A stretch of 64,000 bases of DNA, taken from M3007 sp041741155 (GTDB taxonomy: Bacteria > Bacteroidota > Bacteroidia > Chitinophagales > Saprospiraceae). The translations under genes were made by a program, and so were the position numbers. Location: assembly GCA_041741155.1 (NCBI GenBank), contig JBGSKO010000159.1, positions 1 through 64,000 of the forward strand, written 5' to 3'. Under the pieces are notes generated by a model, which made no database searches, was not told the DNA's origin, and saw only the letters and a program-made list of their open reading frames with translations. This document shows positions 9,801 through 19,393 of the stretch, one piece after another; the stretch's first letter is position 1; every line of letters starts with the position of its first letter.

Positions 9801-11758
9801 CTCAAGTCCGCTTTAAAATCAAACTCGGGGACCGTATCCTTGAAGTTGACCGAACCATCAAACGTAAAATCAATATTGGGGTCCTCCATATTTACCCGAC
9901 CATCGAAAACAGACTGCTCAAAACGCCCGTCCAGTTCAATGTTTTGGTAGTTATAGCCTCGGAAATAAAACGAATCAACCACCCCGTCAAAACGCGTCTT
10001 GATCGTTTTGAGCGTAAGCCCCGACCCGTCTGCTATATTCACCCGAAAAGTAGATTTTCCAAACTCCTTGTTCCCGGTCCATTCCTCCAAACTAAAATCA
10101 TTCATATTTAGAAAACCGGAATAGGTAGCTTTTTCGGCTCCTCCCTCCAGGTCCAACTTCATATCTAATTTGCCATATCCGATCTCTGTAACCAGGTCGC
10201 CATCCAAAATATGATTCGTCCCAAAAAGGATATTATATGCACCTTGGAACCTGACATTACCAAGAACATCAAAATAGGCGGGTGCTTTAAATCCGGGTAT
10301 CACCTTGCGCAAAGTGCGCATATTGGTTTGTACTTGTTGTATATCAAAAAACATTCGAATTCGATCACTCCCTTCAGCCATATCATTGCCGTCGAAATTG
10401 CCTGCAATAAAGAGTTCATCTCCCAGGCGCACATTGAGCTCGCGTCCATTCAAGCGATTGATCCGTCCATCTATGTAACCAGTTAAATCAACAACAAGAT
10501 CGCGATTTTTTATAAAAAATGGATTTTCTTCTATGTTGGGGCTAAAGTACATAATGTCACCTATCCGTATTTTGGAGCCTGCGGCGAAACGCCCTTCCAG
10601 GTTTACCCGATTGGTAAAATTATTATAGTCCCGATAGGTTGAATAACGCAAGGCTAACGTATCGGTCAGTACACTCCCGTTGGTTTCCAGACGCATCCCG
10701 TACAGCGCCGTAATAGTATCATTGACGTATACCTCTTTGGCTTCCAGGTGATTAACCCGAAGCCCACTTTGCTCTTGTGCGGCCAGGTGCCGTAGCCTTC
10801 CGCTAAATACCAGATCGGAACCGGCATGAATACTATCCGCCTCAATGGATATTCCCTGGACGGCGAGATGCTGATAGTCCAATACACCGTCTGGCGTTTG
10901 TTTGGAGGGAGAGGCATCAAATCGGTCTAAGGAAAACCGGCTGTCTTTCAAAAACAGTCTGCCGACAAATGCCCGAAAGGGTTTTGAATCAGAAGTAGAT
11001 GTTGGCCCGGGGGCTTCCGGCGTTTTTTTCTGCGTAGGTAAAGGAGATTCCGGAAATTCAGCAATAGCAAAGTTGACGCCTTCCAAAAATACCGACTGGA
11101 CGTCTATGGCATTGGCCAACGCATCAAAACTATTGATTCGAACCACGCCATTGGGCACATTTGCGAACATACGTTTGCCCTTCACTTTATCCTCGTTCAG
11201 GAATTGTACATCCGTCAAACGAAGACTTTGCACCTTGAGGCGAAGCGCGGAGGGCTTTTTATCCGGTTTGGGCTTTGATGCTCCAAAATAATCCAGAATA
11301 AATTGCAGATTGGTGGTCGCATCACCTTCCAAACGGCGGATATTTATTCGGGCATGAGACAAGCTAATCTCATTAAACTCCAGTCTGTTTCCAAGCAAAG
11401 AAAAGATATTAGAATTCAATCCTGCTTTAAACCGTTCAGCATACAGTAACGTGTCACCTTTTTGGTCTGCCACATAAAAATTTTCCAAAACCAGATTATC
11501 AAAAAAGGAAATATCTACACGCTGGATAGCGACCGTTGTCTCCAGTTCTTCGGAAAGGTAGGCTGTTATTTTGCCGATGATCCAATTTTGGAATGCTGAA
11601 GATTGTAATACAAAATATAGAAAAATAAGTACTGAAACAATACCAAAAGTAATATTTTCCATTCGACGCCAGGCACGTCTCAACCACAGCCACCTTGCTG
11701 GCGTCGCCTCCTCCACCTTTTCAGGCTGCCCTTGTGTTTTGGGTTGTTCCTCCATCAT
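6806..11758 (-). CDS. tamB: TamB-like translocation/assembly module protein (DUF490)
   Basis: A 1650-residue inner-membrane-anchored protein spanning the periplasm. A cytoplasmic N-terminus is followed by one membrane helix at about residues 32-54 (ITFGIVSVLIFLYFVLQSSAF). An AsmA-like start comes next, with ITAYLSEELETTVAIQRVDISFFDNLVLENF. Then there is a very long beta-rich repetitive region, and the C-terminal TamB/DUF490 domain with its typical FGLNFRKEYDTF end. TamB-family proteins form a hydrophobic groove that carries phospholipids or supports outer-membrane protein insertion. As is common in Bacteroidota, no tamA neighbour is seen. It converges on the TIR gene with a 15-bp gap. Confidence 0.9.
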   Translation of the reverse strand: MMEEQPKTQGQPEKVEEATPARWLWLRRAWRRMENITFGIVSVLIFLYFVLQSSAFQNWIIGKITAYLSEELETTVAIQRVDISFFDNLVLENFYVADQKGDTLLYAERFKAGLNSNIFSLLGNRLEFNEISLSHARINIRRLEGDATTNLQFILDYFGASKPKPDKKPSALRLKVQSLRLTDVQFLNEDKVKGKRMFANVPNGVVRINSFDALANAIDVQSVFLEGVNFAIAEFPESPLPTQKKTPEAPGPTSTSDSKPFRAFVGRLFLKDSRFSLDRFDASPSKQTPDGVLDYQHLAVQGISIEADSIHAGSDLVFSGRLRHLAAQEQSGLRVNHLEAKEVYVNDTITALYGMRLETNGSVLTDTLALRYSTYRDYNNFTNRVNLEGRFAAGSKIRIGDIMYFSPNIEENPFFIKNRDLVVDLTGYIDGRINRLNGRELNVRLGDELFIAGNFDGNDMAEGSDRIRMFFDIQQVQTNMRTLRKVIPGFKAPAYFDVLGNVRFQGAYNILFGTNHILDGDLVTEIGYGKLDMKLDLEGGAEKATYSGFLNMNDFSLEEWTGNKEFGKSTFRVNIADGSGLTLKTIKTRFDGVVDSFYFRGYNYQNIELDGRFEQSVFDGRVNMEDPNIDFTFDGSVNFKDTVPEFDFKADLRRLDMGALNLVKKDWVLSGNVQKIKLFARDMNDLRGAVVLRNFALVQDKKYRHRIDSLTFAASNRPDGNRYFILLSDIADGVLEGRFEINNMARNALHIFNRYYPELVKQAYGEAIEDTLVFNDNYKLNLKIKDTRDLTRLLDENLDTLRNINLRIGMNAGAGTSDFRLQMPAFKYGAFDLKSVDISWKTEKDKGRYSLDIPQAFISGNQQLGHIRFFGDVAREQIAFSFHTEDSTSIVKRINLDGVLSTVDSFWQVHFNAAAITLFDDQWFMEDDNYLRFSSSYFEARNFELMHELQRIGVESYNSGRGARFALANFDLNFFERIFKMKNLTYRGKIFNLDVEIEDVFEMKNIQGYVTTDTVFVNEKPFGALTGNVEILDKNAPVWWRMFLKDKGKHELRVLGAYVPKGQKKDYNNEEIGVVRPNEFQTVITAGNFPLEVLELFIPDISKTAGSLQLDAKLGGPFDRVSMKGEAIVNGHFQLDYLKAMFYIPNEKILLNERQIWANNDTILDGSQKNAAIIKGGLRHDHFKDWKLDCSIKSIGSNFMILNTLEEDNAMYYGQGIGAFEATFAGTFSKTDILVNATTGKESRLFIPLSSSSSDIQDASFITFRKRDDENESADAPIRSFSSSDLKGLNFEMNLTITDDAEVQLIFDAQAGDIVKGRGDGDIRLVINREGEFKMYGTYRIRRGEYLFTLLNWVNKPFTVAEGGTISWYGDPYEAQINLEAVYAENTSLYNLLRDELAVSPGLNAEASKSTRAIVTMRLRGDLFKPNISFDLSFPNLSSQLKSMADNKLSLLRQDQNELTRQVFGLIVVGSFLPPSGTAVNIQSSDYIASAFNTLTQVLSNQFSNYLTGLASEWFGGKVSSIEFDIAYNEYRNQVTPGQANLAQIGRELQVRLTSGFANDRITVQLGSQFGIGQPGTSNADGFLGEDVTVEIQITENRQWRLKVYQRTEPDIAGGSRRSRYGFGLNFRKEYDTFSELMDGLTGWMRSDEK

Positions 11759-11849
11759 TCGTGAAAACGGAAAAATGCCGAACCTATTACTATTTTACCT
11801 TTAGTACGTAAATTCATCTCCAGCATGGAGGAATCTGCTCAAGACTGCA

Positions 11850-12752
11850 TCAACGCAAACGAAGACTTGATGCCCCAAGCAATCCTTTATCGCAGTAAAT
11901 TGCCACAACGTAATTGCCCGATTTCAATTTGTCCTCCAGCCGGTGAGCGAACGACATGCGTTGCGTGGTTTCCAGCACAACTTGTTTCACTTGCTGCGCA
12001 AGAATCTCGACTGGCCCGGTTGGTGCATATACAGTGGTCTTGATAGGATTGTCCGTGGCGATAGGATTGCCTTTATCATCCGTTATGGACAAGTATAGTT
12101 TTTGTGGCCCCTGATATGCTTGCGGCACATCGGCCAAATCAAAACTGATCAGCAACTCTCGTGCTTGGCGTGCCCGAACAGTCAACTTGTCATTCCGGCG
12201 CTCCACTTCAACTCGAAATGAGGTAGCTTTGAAGATAGCAGATTGTGTTTTTCGTATTTGATCCTCTAATTGTTTCCCCATATCTGTTACCTGACCCTGC
12301 AACTGGGTGTTTTCATTTACTAAGCGTTCATTTTCTTCCCGTAATTGCTGGTTTTCTTGTCGTAACACCGTGATAATCGTCTCGTATTCCGTTTTGACTT
12401 TTTCCAGATCGGCAACTTGTTTTTTCAATTCCGATGCGTTTTTTGCGGTCTCGGACTTGATCTGTTTTATGATGATCTCCTTTTGTTCTACCAAGGATGC
12501 CGTATTAGTCACCCGCCCTTGCAGGTTCTCATTTTCCGTTCGAAGACTGGAATAGTCCAGCGACATACTGTCCAGCGCGTGTTCAAGATTCAACTTGACC
12601 TGGGATAATGAATCCAATACTGCTTGTTTCTGTTTGCCCTCTTCCTGGATCATACGGGTTTTTTGCCAAAAATACCAGCCCAAGGCTGCAGAAAGCAAGA
12701 GTAGAATGGTGACAGCAATGCCGTAATACCGAGAGTTGGAATTTTCGCTCAT
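11850..12752 (-). CDS. Membrane-anchored coiled-coil protein of unknown function
   Basis: A 300-residue protein starting MSENSNSRYYGIAV; the upstream in-frame extension to 12803 looks untranslated. One membrane helix (residues about 9-28) is followed by a long heptad-rich coiled coil (about 30-190, QLREENERLVNENTQLQGQV). A C-terminal beta-type domain then contains YLSITDDKGNPIATDNP. This suggests a periplasmic or cytoplasmic tether or scaffold. No family function is recognised. It lies upstream of tamB on the same strand with a gap of about 90 bp. Confidence 0.8.
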   Translation of the reverse strand: MSENSNSRYYGIAVTILLLLSAALGWYFWQKTRMIQEEGKQKQAVLDSLSQVKLNLEHALDSMSLDYSSLRTENENLQGRVTNTASLVEQKEIIIKQIKSETAKNASELKKQVADLEKVKTEYETIITVLRQENQQLREENERLVNENTQLQGQVTDMGKQLEDQIRKTQSAIFKATSFRVEVERRNDKLTVRARQARELLISFDLADVPQAYQGPQKLYLSITDDKGNPIATDNPIKTTVYAPTGPVEILAQQVKQVVLETTQRMSFAHRLEDKLKSGNYVVAIYCDKGLLGASSLRLR

Positions 12753-12826
12753 GATGTTTGATTTGAAAATGAAGACAACAAAATCATTGATTTCTTTGAG
12801 CAAATGTACGCGAGTACACCTTAAAC

Positions 12827-13435
12827 CTACTGCTTACAGGAAAAATCTTGCCGGAGTGTGACCAAACGTGCTTCTTCTGGGGTATTGACATTGGTCAACG
12901 CCGTTGAATCCGGTAATTCCAACAGGTTTACCCCCGCAAGCATCAATACCTTGCCGGCTCGAAAGTCTCCTTCTTGCAGCTTTTTTTCTAAAAAAGGAAA
13001 TACCTGAGGCTCCCAAATAGCAAACAATGGGTCGGGGGACGGGTCATCAAAAGCAGGTGATCGAAATGCCGTACCGGCAAGGTCTGGCCGACGATGTTGA
13101 ACCAGATATTGAATTACGCCCGCATGGAGCAGGGGCATATCGCAGGCTACTACCAACCAGGCAGACTCCATGTCTTCTAAAAAAGCTGAATAAATAGCCC
13201 CTAATGGTCCTTGTTCAGCTACCCGGTCGAGGATCAACTTGAATCCAGCAAGGTGCTCCGCTTGATTGGGTCTGCATGAAATGAACGTTTGAATGCCAAG
13301 GTGCTCCAGTAAATCTACCATGTATTCGCGCTGGGGCTTGCCGTGCCAGGATATTTCCCCCTTGTCGCGCCCCATACGGGTAGAATGTCCGCCCGCCAAA
13401 ACCAAACCTTTTATTTTTTCTCCAGATAAACTCAT
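12827..13435 (-). CDS. mobA: Molybdenum cofactor guanylyltransferase-like nucleotidyltransferase
   Basis: A 202-residue protein with the N-terminal nucleotide-binding signature GLVLAGGHSTRMGRDKG of MobA-type transferases, then CDMPLL (the metal-binding Asp region) and a C-terminus of normal length. MobA adds GMP to molybdopterin to give the guanine dinucleotide cofactor. No other molybdenum cofactor gene lies in the window, so a related nucleotidyltransferase role is possible. Its start overlaps the stop of the upstream MgtC/DUF4010 gene by 4 bp, so the two are translationally coupled. Confidence 0.85.
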   Translation of the reverse strand: MSLSGEKIKGLVLAGGHSTRMGRDKGEISWHGKPQREYMVDLLEHLGIQTFISCRPNQAEHLAGFKLILDRVAEQGPLGAIYSAFLEDMESAWLVVACDMPLLHAGVIQYLVQHRRPDLAGTAFRSPAFDDPSPDPLFAIWEPQVFPFLEKKLQEGDFRAGKVLMLAGVNLLELPDSTALTNVNTPEEARLVTLRQDFSCKQ

Positions 13436-14700
13436 AGCAATCGTAGCGCCAGCCAGATACTACCGATCAGGAGCACCGATCCGAACCCCGTAATCATGTA
13501 TCGTCGTATAGAGGAATGCCCTCGCAAAACGGCAACAGCTGCTTTGAAAAACGTGTTGGACAGAGCCGCAACCATGATTACGTTGGCGCCATACGTAGCG
13601 GCAGACGCTTGTTTTGCCCACTTGGCAGTGCTGATCGTGATAACATCCATGTCCGCAATGCCGGAAATAATACTGGAGAAATAAGAACCGGATTCTCCGA
13701 ACCATTTCCGCGAGTAATACATAAACAACGTGACGCCGATATACAGAAGGCCGAAAAATACAGCATTTTTAAGGTCCAACGGGTTGCCTACCGGCAGTTG
13801 TGTTTCCACGTCGGTGTGCTTCCAGTTGCGATTGTAGTACCAGACTGCCAGAAGTGTGATCGCCAGCATAAGCGCGCAGGGCAGCGCCAGTTGCCACGCC
13901 ACATCCATGCTGAACAACCCTGATAACAGTAAAATCCGGACGTAGAGCACGGAAGAAGACAGCAGTATTCCCGCCCCAAGCGGCTGACTCAACACAGGCG
14001 TTTCCCGGCTCCGCGCACCAAATACCCATGCAATCATCGTGGACGAAAAAAGTCCGCCCAAAAGTGCGGTCAACAAGATGCCACGTTGGGAACCGGCAAA
14101 CTTGAGCATTAAATAACCCGCAAAACTGATGGAGGAGACAAGTAGTATGATCCAGCCAAGTTCCCGGTAGTGCAAGATGTCATCCGGACCAAAATACTGG
14201 TTTGGTAGCAACAGCAACAACAGGATGGCGAGCACAAAAAATTTGATGAATGCTGCTAATTCCGTGTGGGATATTTGCTTGACAAACCACTGAAAATGCT
14301 CCTTCATCGAGAGCAGTACCGTAGCCGCTACCGCTACAGCCAAAGCTTCTTGATGGCGATTTACGGAAACAAGAAGGCCTAAAGCATAAGCCAATAACAG
14401 CGCAAATTCCGTGGTTAAACCCAGGCTTTCTTTTTGCGCCTGCATGTAGTACGCCACCGAAATCAACAACAGTACACCCAAGGTAACTGCCGGCAACAAC
14501 CAGGGCAGATACTGATCCGAAAGTACTCCAATTACAAAACCGACGATGGCAAGCAGTGGAAAGGTGCGTAATCCGGCAAAATGATGCGGGTCGGCACGTT
14601 GTTGATGCTCCCGCTCCAAGCCCATGATAAGTCCAATTCCGGTTGCGACCAGCAAGCCCTGCATAAAGGGAGGTAGGAAATTAAGCCAGGCAGTATCCAT
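13432..14700 (-). CDS. MgtC/SapB-DUF4010 family integral membrane protein
   Basis: A 422-residue polytopic membrane protein with roughly 11-12 hydrophobic segments. The N-terminus has the MgtC/SapB signature GIGLIMGLEREHQQR followed by GLRTFPLLAIVG. The second half is DUF4010, with GISGIADMD-type sequence (SIISGIADMDVITI). The family is linked loosely to cation homeostasis, but the transported substrate is unknown. It overlaps mobA by 4 bp and starts 24 bp downstream of mutS2, so mutS2, this gene and mobA may be cotranscribed. Confidence 0.85.
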   Translation of the reverse strand: MDTAWLNFLPPFMQGLLVATGIGLIMGLEREHQQRADPHHFAGLRTFPLLAIVGFVIGVLSDQYLPWLLPAVTLGVLLLISVAYYMQAQKESLGLTTEFALLLAYALGLLVSVNRHQEALAVAVAATVLLSMKEHFQWFVKQISHTELAAFIKFFVLAILLLLLLPNQYFGPDDILHYRELGWIILLVSSISFAGYLMLKFAGSQRGILLTALLGGLFSSTMIAWVFGARSRETPVLSQPLGAGILLSSSVLYVRILLLSGLFSMDVAWQLALPCALMLAITLLAVWYYNRNWKHTDVETQLPVGNPLDLKNAVFFGLLYIGVTLFMYYSRKWFGESGSYFSSIISGIADMDVITISTAKWAKQASAATYGANVIMVAALSNTFFKAAVAVLRGHSSIRRYMITGFGSVLLIGSIWLALRLL

Positions 14701-14724
14701 TTTTAACTAAATTTTAAACACGCT

Positions 14725-17127
14725 CTAAGCCAGTTCGACAATCGTGACCCCGTCGCCACCCTGTTCCGGCTCCGGGTGGTACACCCGGGCGATATTACCG
14801 CCGTACTCCCTCATTTTTCCTTTTACAATCTTGCGCAAGACACCGACTCCTTTTCCATGCAGAATACGCAGCGCGGCGGCATTAGACATCAGCGCGTTGT
14901 CCACAAATTTTTCCAGGACCATCAGTGCCTCGTCCGGAGCCATGCCGCGGATATCAATTTTGGACTCAAATGCCGCTGCCTGCTGTAAGTCGGTTCCGGC
15001 TGCAGAAGAAGCCTGTTGAATCGGTGGCGCCACCGGAAGCAAATCGCGGGTATGCACCGTAACAGTAATGCCCCCCATGGAGAGTTGAGCCTTACCTGCC
15101 TTCAGTGTTTCGATTCGTCCCGTTGCACCGCCGGCTCGCAAGCGGGCATAGTCGCCTACCTGAAACGGCCGGACAGCCACAGTGCTATTTTTTTCTTCCA
15201 ACTTCAGTACATCAGCGTTGATGTCGTCCACTTGACGCGCTTTTTCTGTGCGGTCTTGCTTGAGCTGTTGCGCGACTTGTTGCACGCGCTCAAGGTTTTT
15301 CTCTTCCTTCAACTGGCGCACGAGTTTGTCCACTTCTCTGCTGGTGTTGGCGCTCAAGCGTAACTCGAACTCCTTCTGATCCAGCTTCAGGCGCTTGCGT
15401 TTTACTTCCAGGTCGTGGTGCAAACTGTCGTAGGTTTTGATCAACCGTTCCAGTGACTGCTCCTTTTCCTGAACAGCGCGCAGACTTTCTTCCAGCTCCT
15501 GTTTTTCTCGTTGTAGTTCGATCAGGATGTCATCTACCGCCGTTTCGCTACCCGTACGCTTGCGGGCGTGGTCAATAATCGCCTTCGGCAAACCGCTTTT
15601 TGCTGCTATTTCAAACGCGTAACTACTTCCAGGACGGCCCACTTTGAGTTCGTAGGTGGGCGACAGGGTATCCTTGTCGAAGTGCATATTGCCGTTCAGG
15701 ATACCCTCGTTGCGAAAAGCAAAAACCTTTAAATTAGAGTAGTGCGTGGTTACCACAGCAAAAACGCCTTTGCGATACAGTCCCTGCAAGATGGACTCTG
15801 CAATAGCGCCCCCGGGCTTGGGATCGGTACCGCTACCCATTTCGTCTATCAGCACCAGGGTCTTGGGGGTGGCTTTTTCTAAAAAGGCTTTCGCGTTTTG
15901 CAGCCTGGAGGAATACGTACTCAGGTCGTCATCGAGACTTTGCTGGTCGCCGATATCGGCAAAAATGCGCTCGAAAATACCAAACTCGCTCAATTCATGC
16001 GCTGGGATAAGCAATCCGCTCTGCACCATAAGCTGAAACAACCCGACGGATTTCATAGCCACTGATTTCCCCCCGGCATTGGGGCCGGACAGCACGAGGA
16101 TATGGTTCTCGGCGTGTAACCGCAACTCGAAGGGCACCGTTTTGCGGCCAATCGCCTTATTTTTCAAAAAAAGCAGCGGATGGTATCCTTTCCGAATACC
16201 GATGAGCGGTTTCTCTTTTAAAACAGGCATACCGGCGCGCATGGCCATAGCCAGCCGAGCCTTGGCTTGTATAACTTCCAGCCCGACGAGTGTAGCCTGG
16301 TACTGGCCGATCAGCGGGCCGTAGGGTCGGATCGTCTCGCTCAGTTTTTTCAGGATACGAAAAATCTCCCGGCGCTCCTCGCCTTCGAGGTCAAAGATGT
16401 CATTATTGATGTCAATGACCGGTTCCGGTTCGATAAAAACCGTACGTCCGGTGTCGCTCTCATCGTGAATGATCCCCCGAATCTTGCGTTTGTGCTCGGC
16501 GGGTACGGAGAGTACTCGGCGGCCATTGCGAAAACTTTCGGGAGTGTCCGAGAGCCAGCCTTTGGTGCGATACTCCTGAATGATTTGCCGGAAACGCTGA
16601 TCCAGTTCGCGCATCTTGTGCTGCATTTCGCGGCGGATACGGACTAAATCGGGCGATGCGTCCGCCCGAACCTCTCCTTTTTCGTCAAATACAGCCATGA
16701 TTGCCCGTATCAGTTCCTCGTCGAAGGTCAGGTGCCGTATGGTGTCATACAGTTTCGGGTAAATTTCTTTTTTCACGCTGCTAAAAAACCGGAACACATC
16801 CCGCACTACCGACAAAATGCGCAGGATATTTTGGAAGGCTTCTGCCGGCAGGGTGTATTCTGCAATGGCCAGCATGCGCAAATCGGGAAGAATATTGGAA
16901 TACGTTTCCAGCGGGAAGCGATCGTTTTTCTCGAGGGTAAGTTTGAACTCCCGTACTTCCCGCAGCAAGGTGTCTATTTCTGGAAAAGAGGTGGAAGGGA
17001 CCAATGCACGAATACGTTCGGCAGCCATCGGGGTCATAGCTTCTTTTTCAAGCAGGTCCAGTACTTTATCGAACTCCAACTTTTTGAAGACGTCGTGCGG
17101 TTCGAAGATCATGTCTTGCGGTTTCAT
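14725..17127 (-). CDS. mutS2: Endonuclease MutS2
   Basis: An 800-residue homologue of MutS that lacks the mismatch-recognition domain. It acts in suppression of recombination and, in some bacteria, in splitting collided ribosomes. Visible parts are the core/clamp region, the ABC-type ATPase with Walker A GPNAGGKS near residue 350 and Walker B VLIDEMGSGTDP, a long coiled coil, and the C-terminal Smr nuclease domain (DIRGMAPDEAL ... LRILHGKGVGVLRKIVK) in the last ~80 residues. The ATG at 17127 (MKPQDMIF) was chosen over the GTG at 17151 because the -7 promoter box at 17133-17140 lies between them. Confidence 0.95.
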   Translation of the reverse strand: MKPQDMIFEPHDVFKKLEFDKVLDLLEKEAMTPMAAERIRALVPSTSFPEIDTLLREVREFKLTLEKNDRFPLETYSNILPDLRMLAIAEYTLPAEAFQNILRILSVVRDVFRFFSSVKKEIYPKLYDTIRHLTFDEELIRAIMAVFDEKGEVRADASPDLVRIRREMQHKMRELDQRFRQIIQEYRTKGWLSDTPESFRNGRRVLSVPAEHKRKIRGIIHDESDTGRTVFIEPEPVIDINNDIFDLEGEERREIFRILKKLSETIRPYGPLIGQYQATLVGLEVIQAKARLAMAMRAGMPVLKEKPLIGIRKGYHPLLFLKNKAIGRKTVPFELRLHAENHILVLSGPNAGGKSVAMKSVGLFQLMVQSGLLIPAHELSEFGIFERIFADIGDQQSLDDDLSTYSSRLQNAKAFLEKATPKTLVLIDEMGSGTDPKPGGAIAESILQGLYRKGVFAVVTTHYSNLKVFAFRNEGILNGNMHFDKDTLSPTYELKVGRPGSSYAFEIAAKSGLPKAIIDHARKRTGSETAVDDILIELQREKQELEESLRAVQEKEQSLERLIKTYDSLHHDLEVKRKRLKLDQKEFELRLSANTSREVDKLVRQLKEEKNLERVQQVAQQLKQDRTEKARQVDDINADVLKLEEKNSTVAVRPFQVGDYARLRAGGATGRIETLKAGKAQLSMGGITVTVHTRDLLPVAPPIQQASSAAGTDLQQAAAFESKIDIRGMAPDEALMVLEKFVDNALMSNAAALRILHGKGVGVLRKIVKGKMREYGGNIARVYHPEPEQGGDGVTIVELA

Positions 17128-17132
17128 CGGTG

Positions 17133-17140
17133 CAAAAGTA
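17133..17140 (-). promoter_or_regulatory. -7 promoter element abutting the mutS2 start
   Basis: The minus strand reads TACTTTTG followed by C, matching TAnnTTTG, and ends 5 nt before the mutS2 ATG. Transcription would begin at or within a few bases of the start codon, so a leaderless mRNA is likely. Confidence 0.6.
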
Positions 17141-17299
17141 CGACGCGACACGCGTCCAGTTAGTTAATTTCATAAATCCGGTTGCTGTACACGGGCTTCT
17201 ACTAAATCCAAAACAACAAAAGATGTTCCTTGAAAAACTTTCTAATATGTAAAAAACTAACATTTCCGGGCAAAAAGCAGATAACATAAGTTGAATGGC

Positions 17300-17307
17300 T
17301 ACTTTTG
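17300..17307 (+). promoter_or_regulatory. -7 promoter element for the Omp28-like gene
   Basis: TACTTTTG followed by C matches TAnnTTTG and lies 30 nt upstream of the ATG at 17338. A TTTG -33 box is not evident. Confidence 0.55.
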
Positions 17308-17337
17308 CCAGACATTTCACATCAAATGCTTTAAATT

Positions 17338-19323
17338 ATGTTTAAAAAACTACTTTTTGCTGCTTCTTTCGTTGCGCTCGGCGCAACTGCCCAAGCACAG
17401 GGCACCGTTGTGTGGTCCGAGAATTTTGATAGCGGAACCACTTTGCCTGCCGGTTGGACGCAAACAACCAACGCCACGGATGGTGGCTGGAAAGTTGCGA
17501 CGACGACAGCCCACTCTTCCCAGTATTTTCCGGTACCTGCTCGTCCGGGCAATGTATTGGGTACCAACGATGACCAATGCAATTGCAACAAAGCAAATGA
17601 GATCGTCGTAACGCCGTCCATTGACCTCAGCGCACTAACAGACGCTCGCCTTTTGTTCGATGTGTTCTTCATTCGTGGTACCTATCAAAGCAAAACAGAG
17701 TCCTTTAAAGTACTCGCTTCTGATAACGACGGCGCCACTTGGACGGAACTTTCCAACCTTACCGGTGTCGGCGCATGGCGCGGACCTGTGCAGGTTAACG
17801 TTGCTGCTTACGCCGGCAAGCCAAATGTTAAATTTGCTTTCCGCTACGACGATGCTGCTGACTGGCTTTATGGCGCTATGTTGGACAACATCCGTGTTGT
17901 TGTACCCGACAATATCGTACGTGCAAGCCTGTCGGGCGTAACCGCAGGCAAATACATTGATGCTGTACCGGCTATTGTCACTACCTACGACAAAATTATT
18001 GCCGGCCACGATGTTGCTGTTCGCGGCACCGTTACCAACCCGGGCTTCCCTACTATCACGTCTTTTGATGTGAAAGTTACCCGCGGCGGAAACACGACCA
18101 CGGAAAGCTACACTGGCCTGAATATGGCACTGGGACAAAGCGTCCAGTTCTATGTTCCGTTTGCCACCACCCTTGGAGCAAACACCTTTGATTTTAGTGT
18201 AGAAATCACCAATGTTAATGGTGTTGGCGACGATGATCCGGCAGACAATATTGGCACTGCCAGCTTTGGCATCTTGGGCGTAGAACCGCAGCCAGGTCGC
18301 AAAGTGGTTGTCGAAGAAGGTACCGGCACTTGGTGTACGTGGTGCCCGCGCGGCGCTGTAATGATGGACTTCATCGCTGAAAACTACCCCGATCTGGCCA
18401 TCCCAATCGCAGTGCACAACAGCACTTCCGATCCGATGCGCAATGCCACATACGATGCCGGCATGTTGACGTTAATCGGCGGTTTCCCGGGTGGTTTGGT
18501 TGAGCGCGAAGCCGATATTGATCCGCTTTTGGGCAATCCAAACTTTGAAAAAAGCTTGATCGAACACCTCACACAACCTGCTAAAATTTTGGTTTCCCAA
18601 AATGTTTCCTGGGATGCTGCAACGCGCAAGGTGGACGTTACCAGCTCGCTCCAGTTCCTCCAGGAAATGAACGGCGACTTCCGCATCGCAGTAGCCTATA
18701 CCGAAGAAGATGTAAAAGGCACTGCCAGCGGCTACAACCAGGTAAATGCCTACTCCGGTGGCGCACAAGGCCCAATGGGTGGCTTTGAAAACCTGGTCAG
18801 CCCGGTCCCTGCAGCTCAAATGGTATACAGCCACGTAGCCCGCCAGATTGTAGGTGGTTTCACCGGTGCAGCTGGTAGTGTACCCGCAGCCAACCCTGCC
18901 GGCTCCGTTATGTCTTACCAGAGCTCTTATGTAGTGCCCGCTACCTTCAACATTGACAATATGCACGCCATCACGATGGTAATTGACAATGCTACCGGCC
19001 GCATCATCAACGCAGAATCCACCGGCATTCCGTTCGTGTCCACTTCTGCTCCGACGCTCACAGTTGAAGGCATCAACGTATCCATCGCACCGAACCCGGT
19101 TCAGGACGAAGCTACGCTGACCATCAAAGTAGCAGAAACATCCGACGTGCAAATCCGCGTTGTTGACGCCTTCGGTCGCATTGTGTCCGAGCGTAACTAC
19201 GACAACATCAGCGGCAAGCAACTCCTGCCTTTCCAGGTTGGTACCCTGCCCAACGGCATGTACACCCTGGTTGCAACTGCTAAAGATCAAGTGACCTCCA
19301 AGTCCTTTGTGATCCAGCGCTAA
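17338..19323 (+). CDS. Secreted Omp28-related protein with T9SS type A sorting domain
   Basis: A 661-residue exported protein. The signal peptide is about residues 1-20 (ending ATAQAQG). A jelly-roll, MAM-like 'choice-of-anchor' domain follows, with VVWSENFDSGTTLPAGW. A beta-sandwich region precedes the Omp28-related domain, which starts near residue 320 with a thioredoxin-like CxxC (GTGTWCTWCPRG). The last ~80 residues are a T9SS type A signal (APNPVQDEATL ... LPNGMYTLVA ... KSFVIQR), so the protein should be secreted through the type IX system and attached to the surface or released. The binding partner is unknown. A strong terminator follows directly. Confidence 0.9.
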   Translation: MFKKLLFAASFVALGATAQAQGTVVWSENFDSGTTLPAGWTQTTNATDGGWKVATTTAHSSQYFPVPARPGNVLGTNDDQCNCNKANEIVVTPSIDLSALTDARLLFDVFFIRGTYQSKTESFKVLASDNDGATWTELSNLTGVGAWRGPVQVNVAAYAGKPNVKFAFRYDDAADWLYGAMLDNIRVVVPDNIVRASLSGVTAGKYIDAVPAIVTTYDKIIAGHDVAVRGTVTNPGFPTITSFDVKVTRGGNTTTESYTGLNMALGQSVQFYVPFATTLGANTFDFSVEITNVNGVGDDDPADNIGTASFGILGVEPQPGRKVVVEEGTGTWCTWCPRGAVMMDFIAENYPDLAIPIAVHNSTSDPMRNATYDAGMLTLIGGFPGGLVEREADIDPLLGNPNFEKSLIEHLTQPAKILVSQNVSWDAATRKVDVTSSLQFLQEMNGDFRIAVAYTEEDVKGTASGYNQVNAYSGGAQGPMGGFENLVSPVPAAQMVYSHVARQIVGGFTGAAGSVPAANPAGSVMSYQSSYVVPATFNIDNMHAITMVIDNATGRIINAESTGIPFVSTSAPTLTVEGINVSIAPNPVQDEATLTIKVAETSDVQIRVVDAFGRIVSERNYDNISGKQLLPFQVGTLPNGMYTLVATAKDQVTSKSFVIQR

Positions 19324-19353
19324 TTTGGCCATTGGCCAGAATCAGCCGACCTT

Positions 19354-19393
19354 AGCGGCGGCGAGCAATCATGCTCGCCGCCGCTTTTTTTTT
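19354..19393 (+). terminator. Strong intrinsic terminator after the Omp28-like gene
   Basis: A perfect 13-bp stem (agcggcggcgagc at 19354-19366 and its complement at 19373-19385) closes a 6-nt loop and runs into nine T residues. It lies between the T9SS gene and lpxB and separates their transcription. Confidence 0.93.
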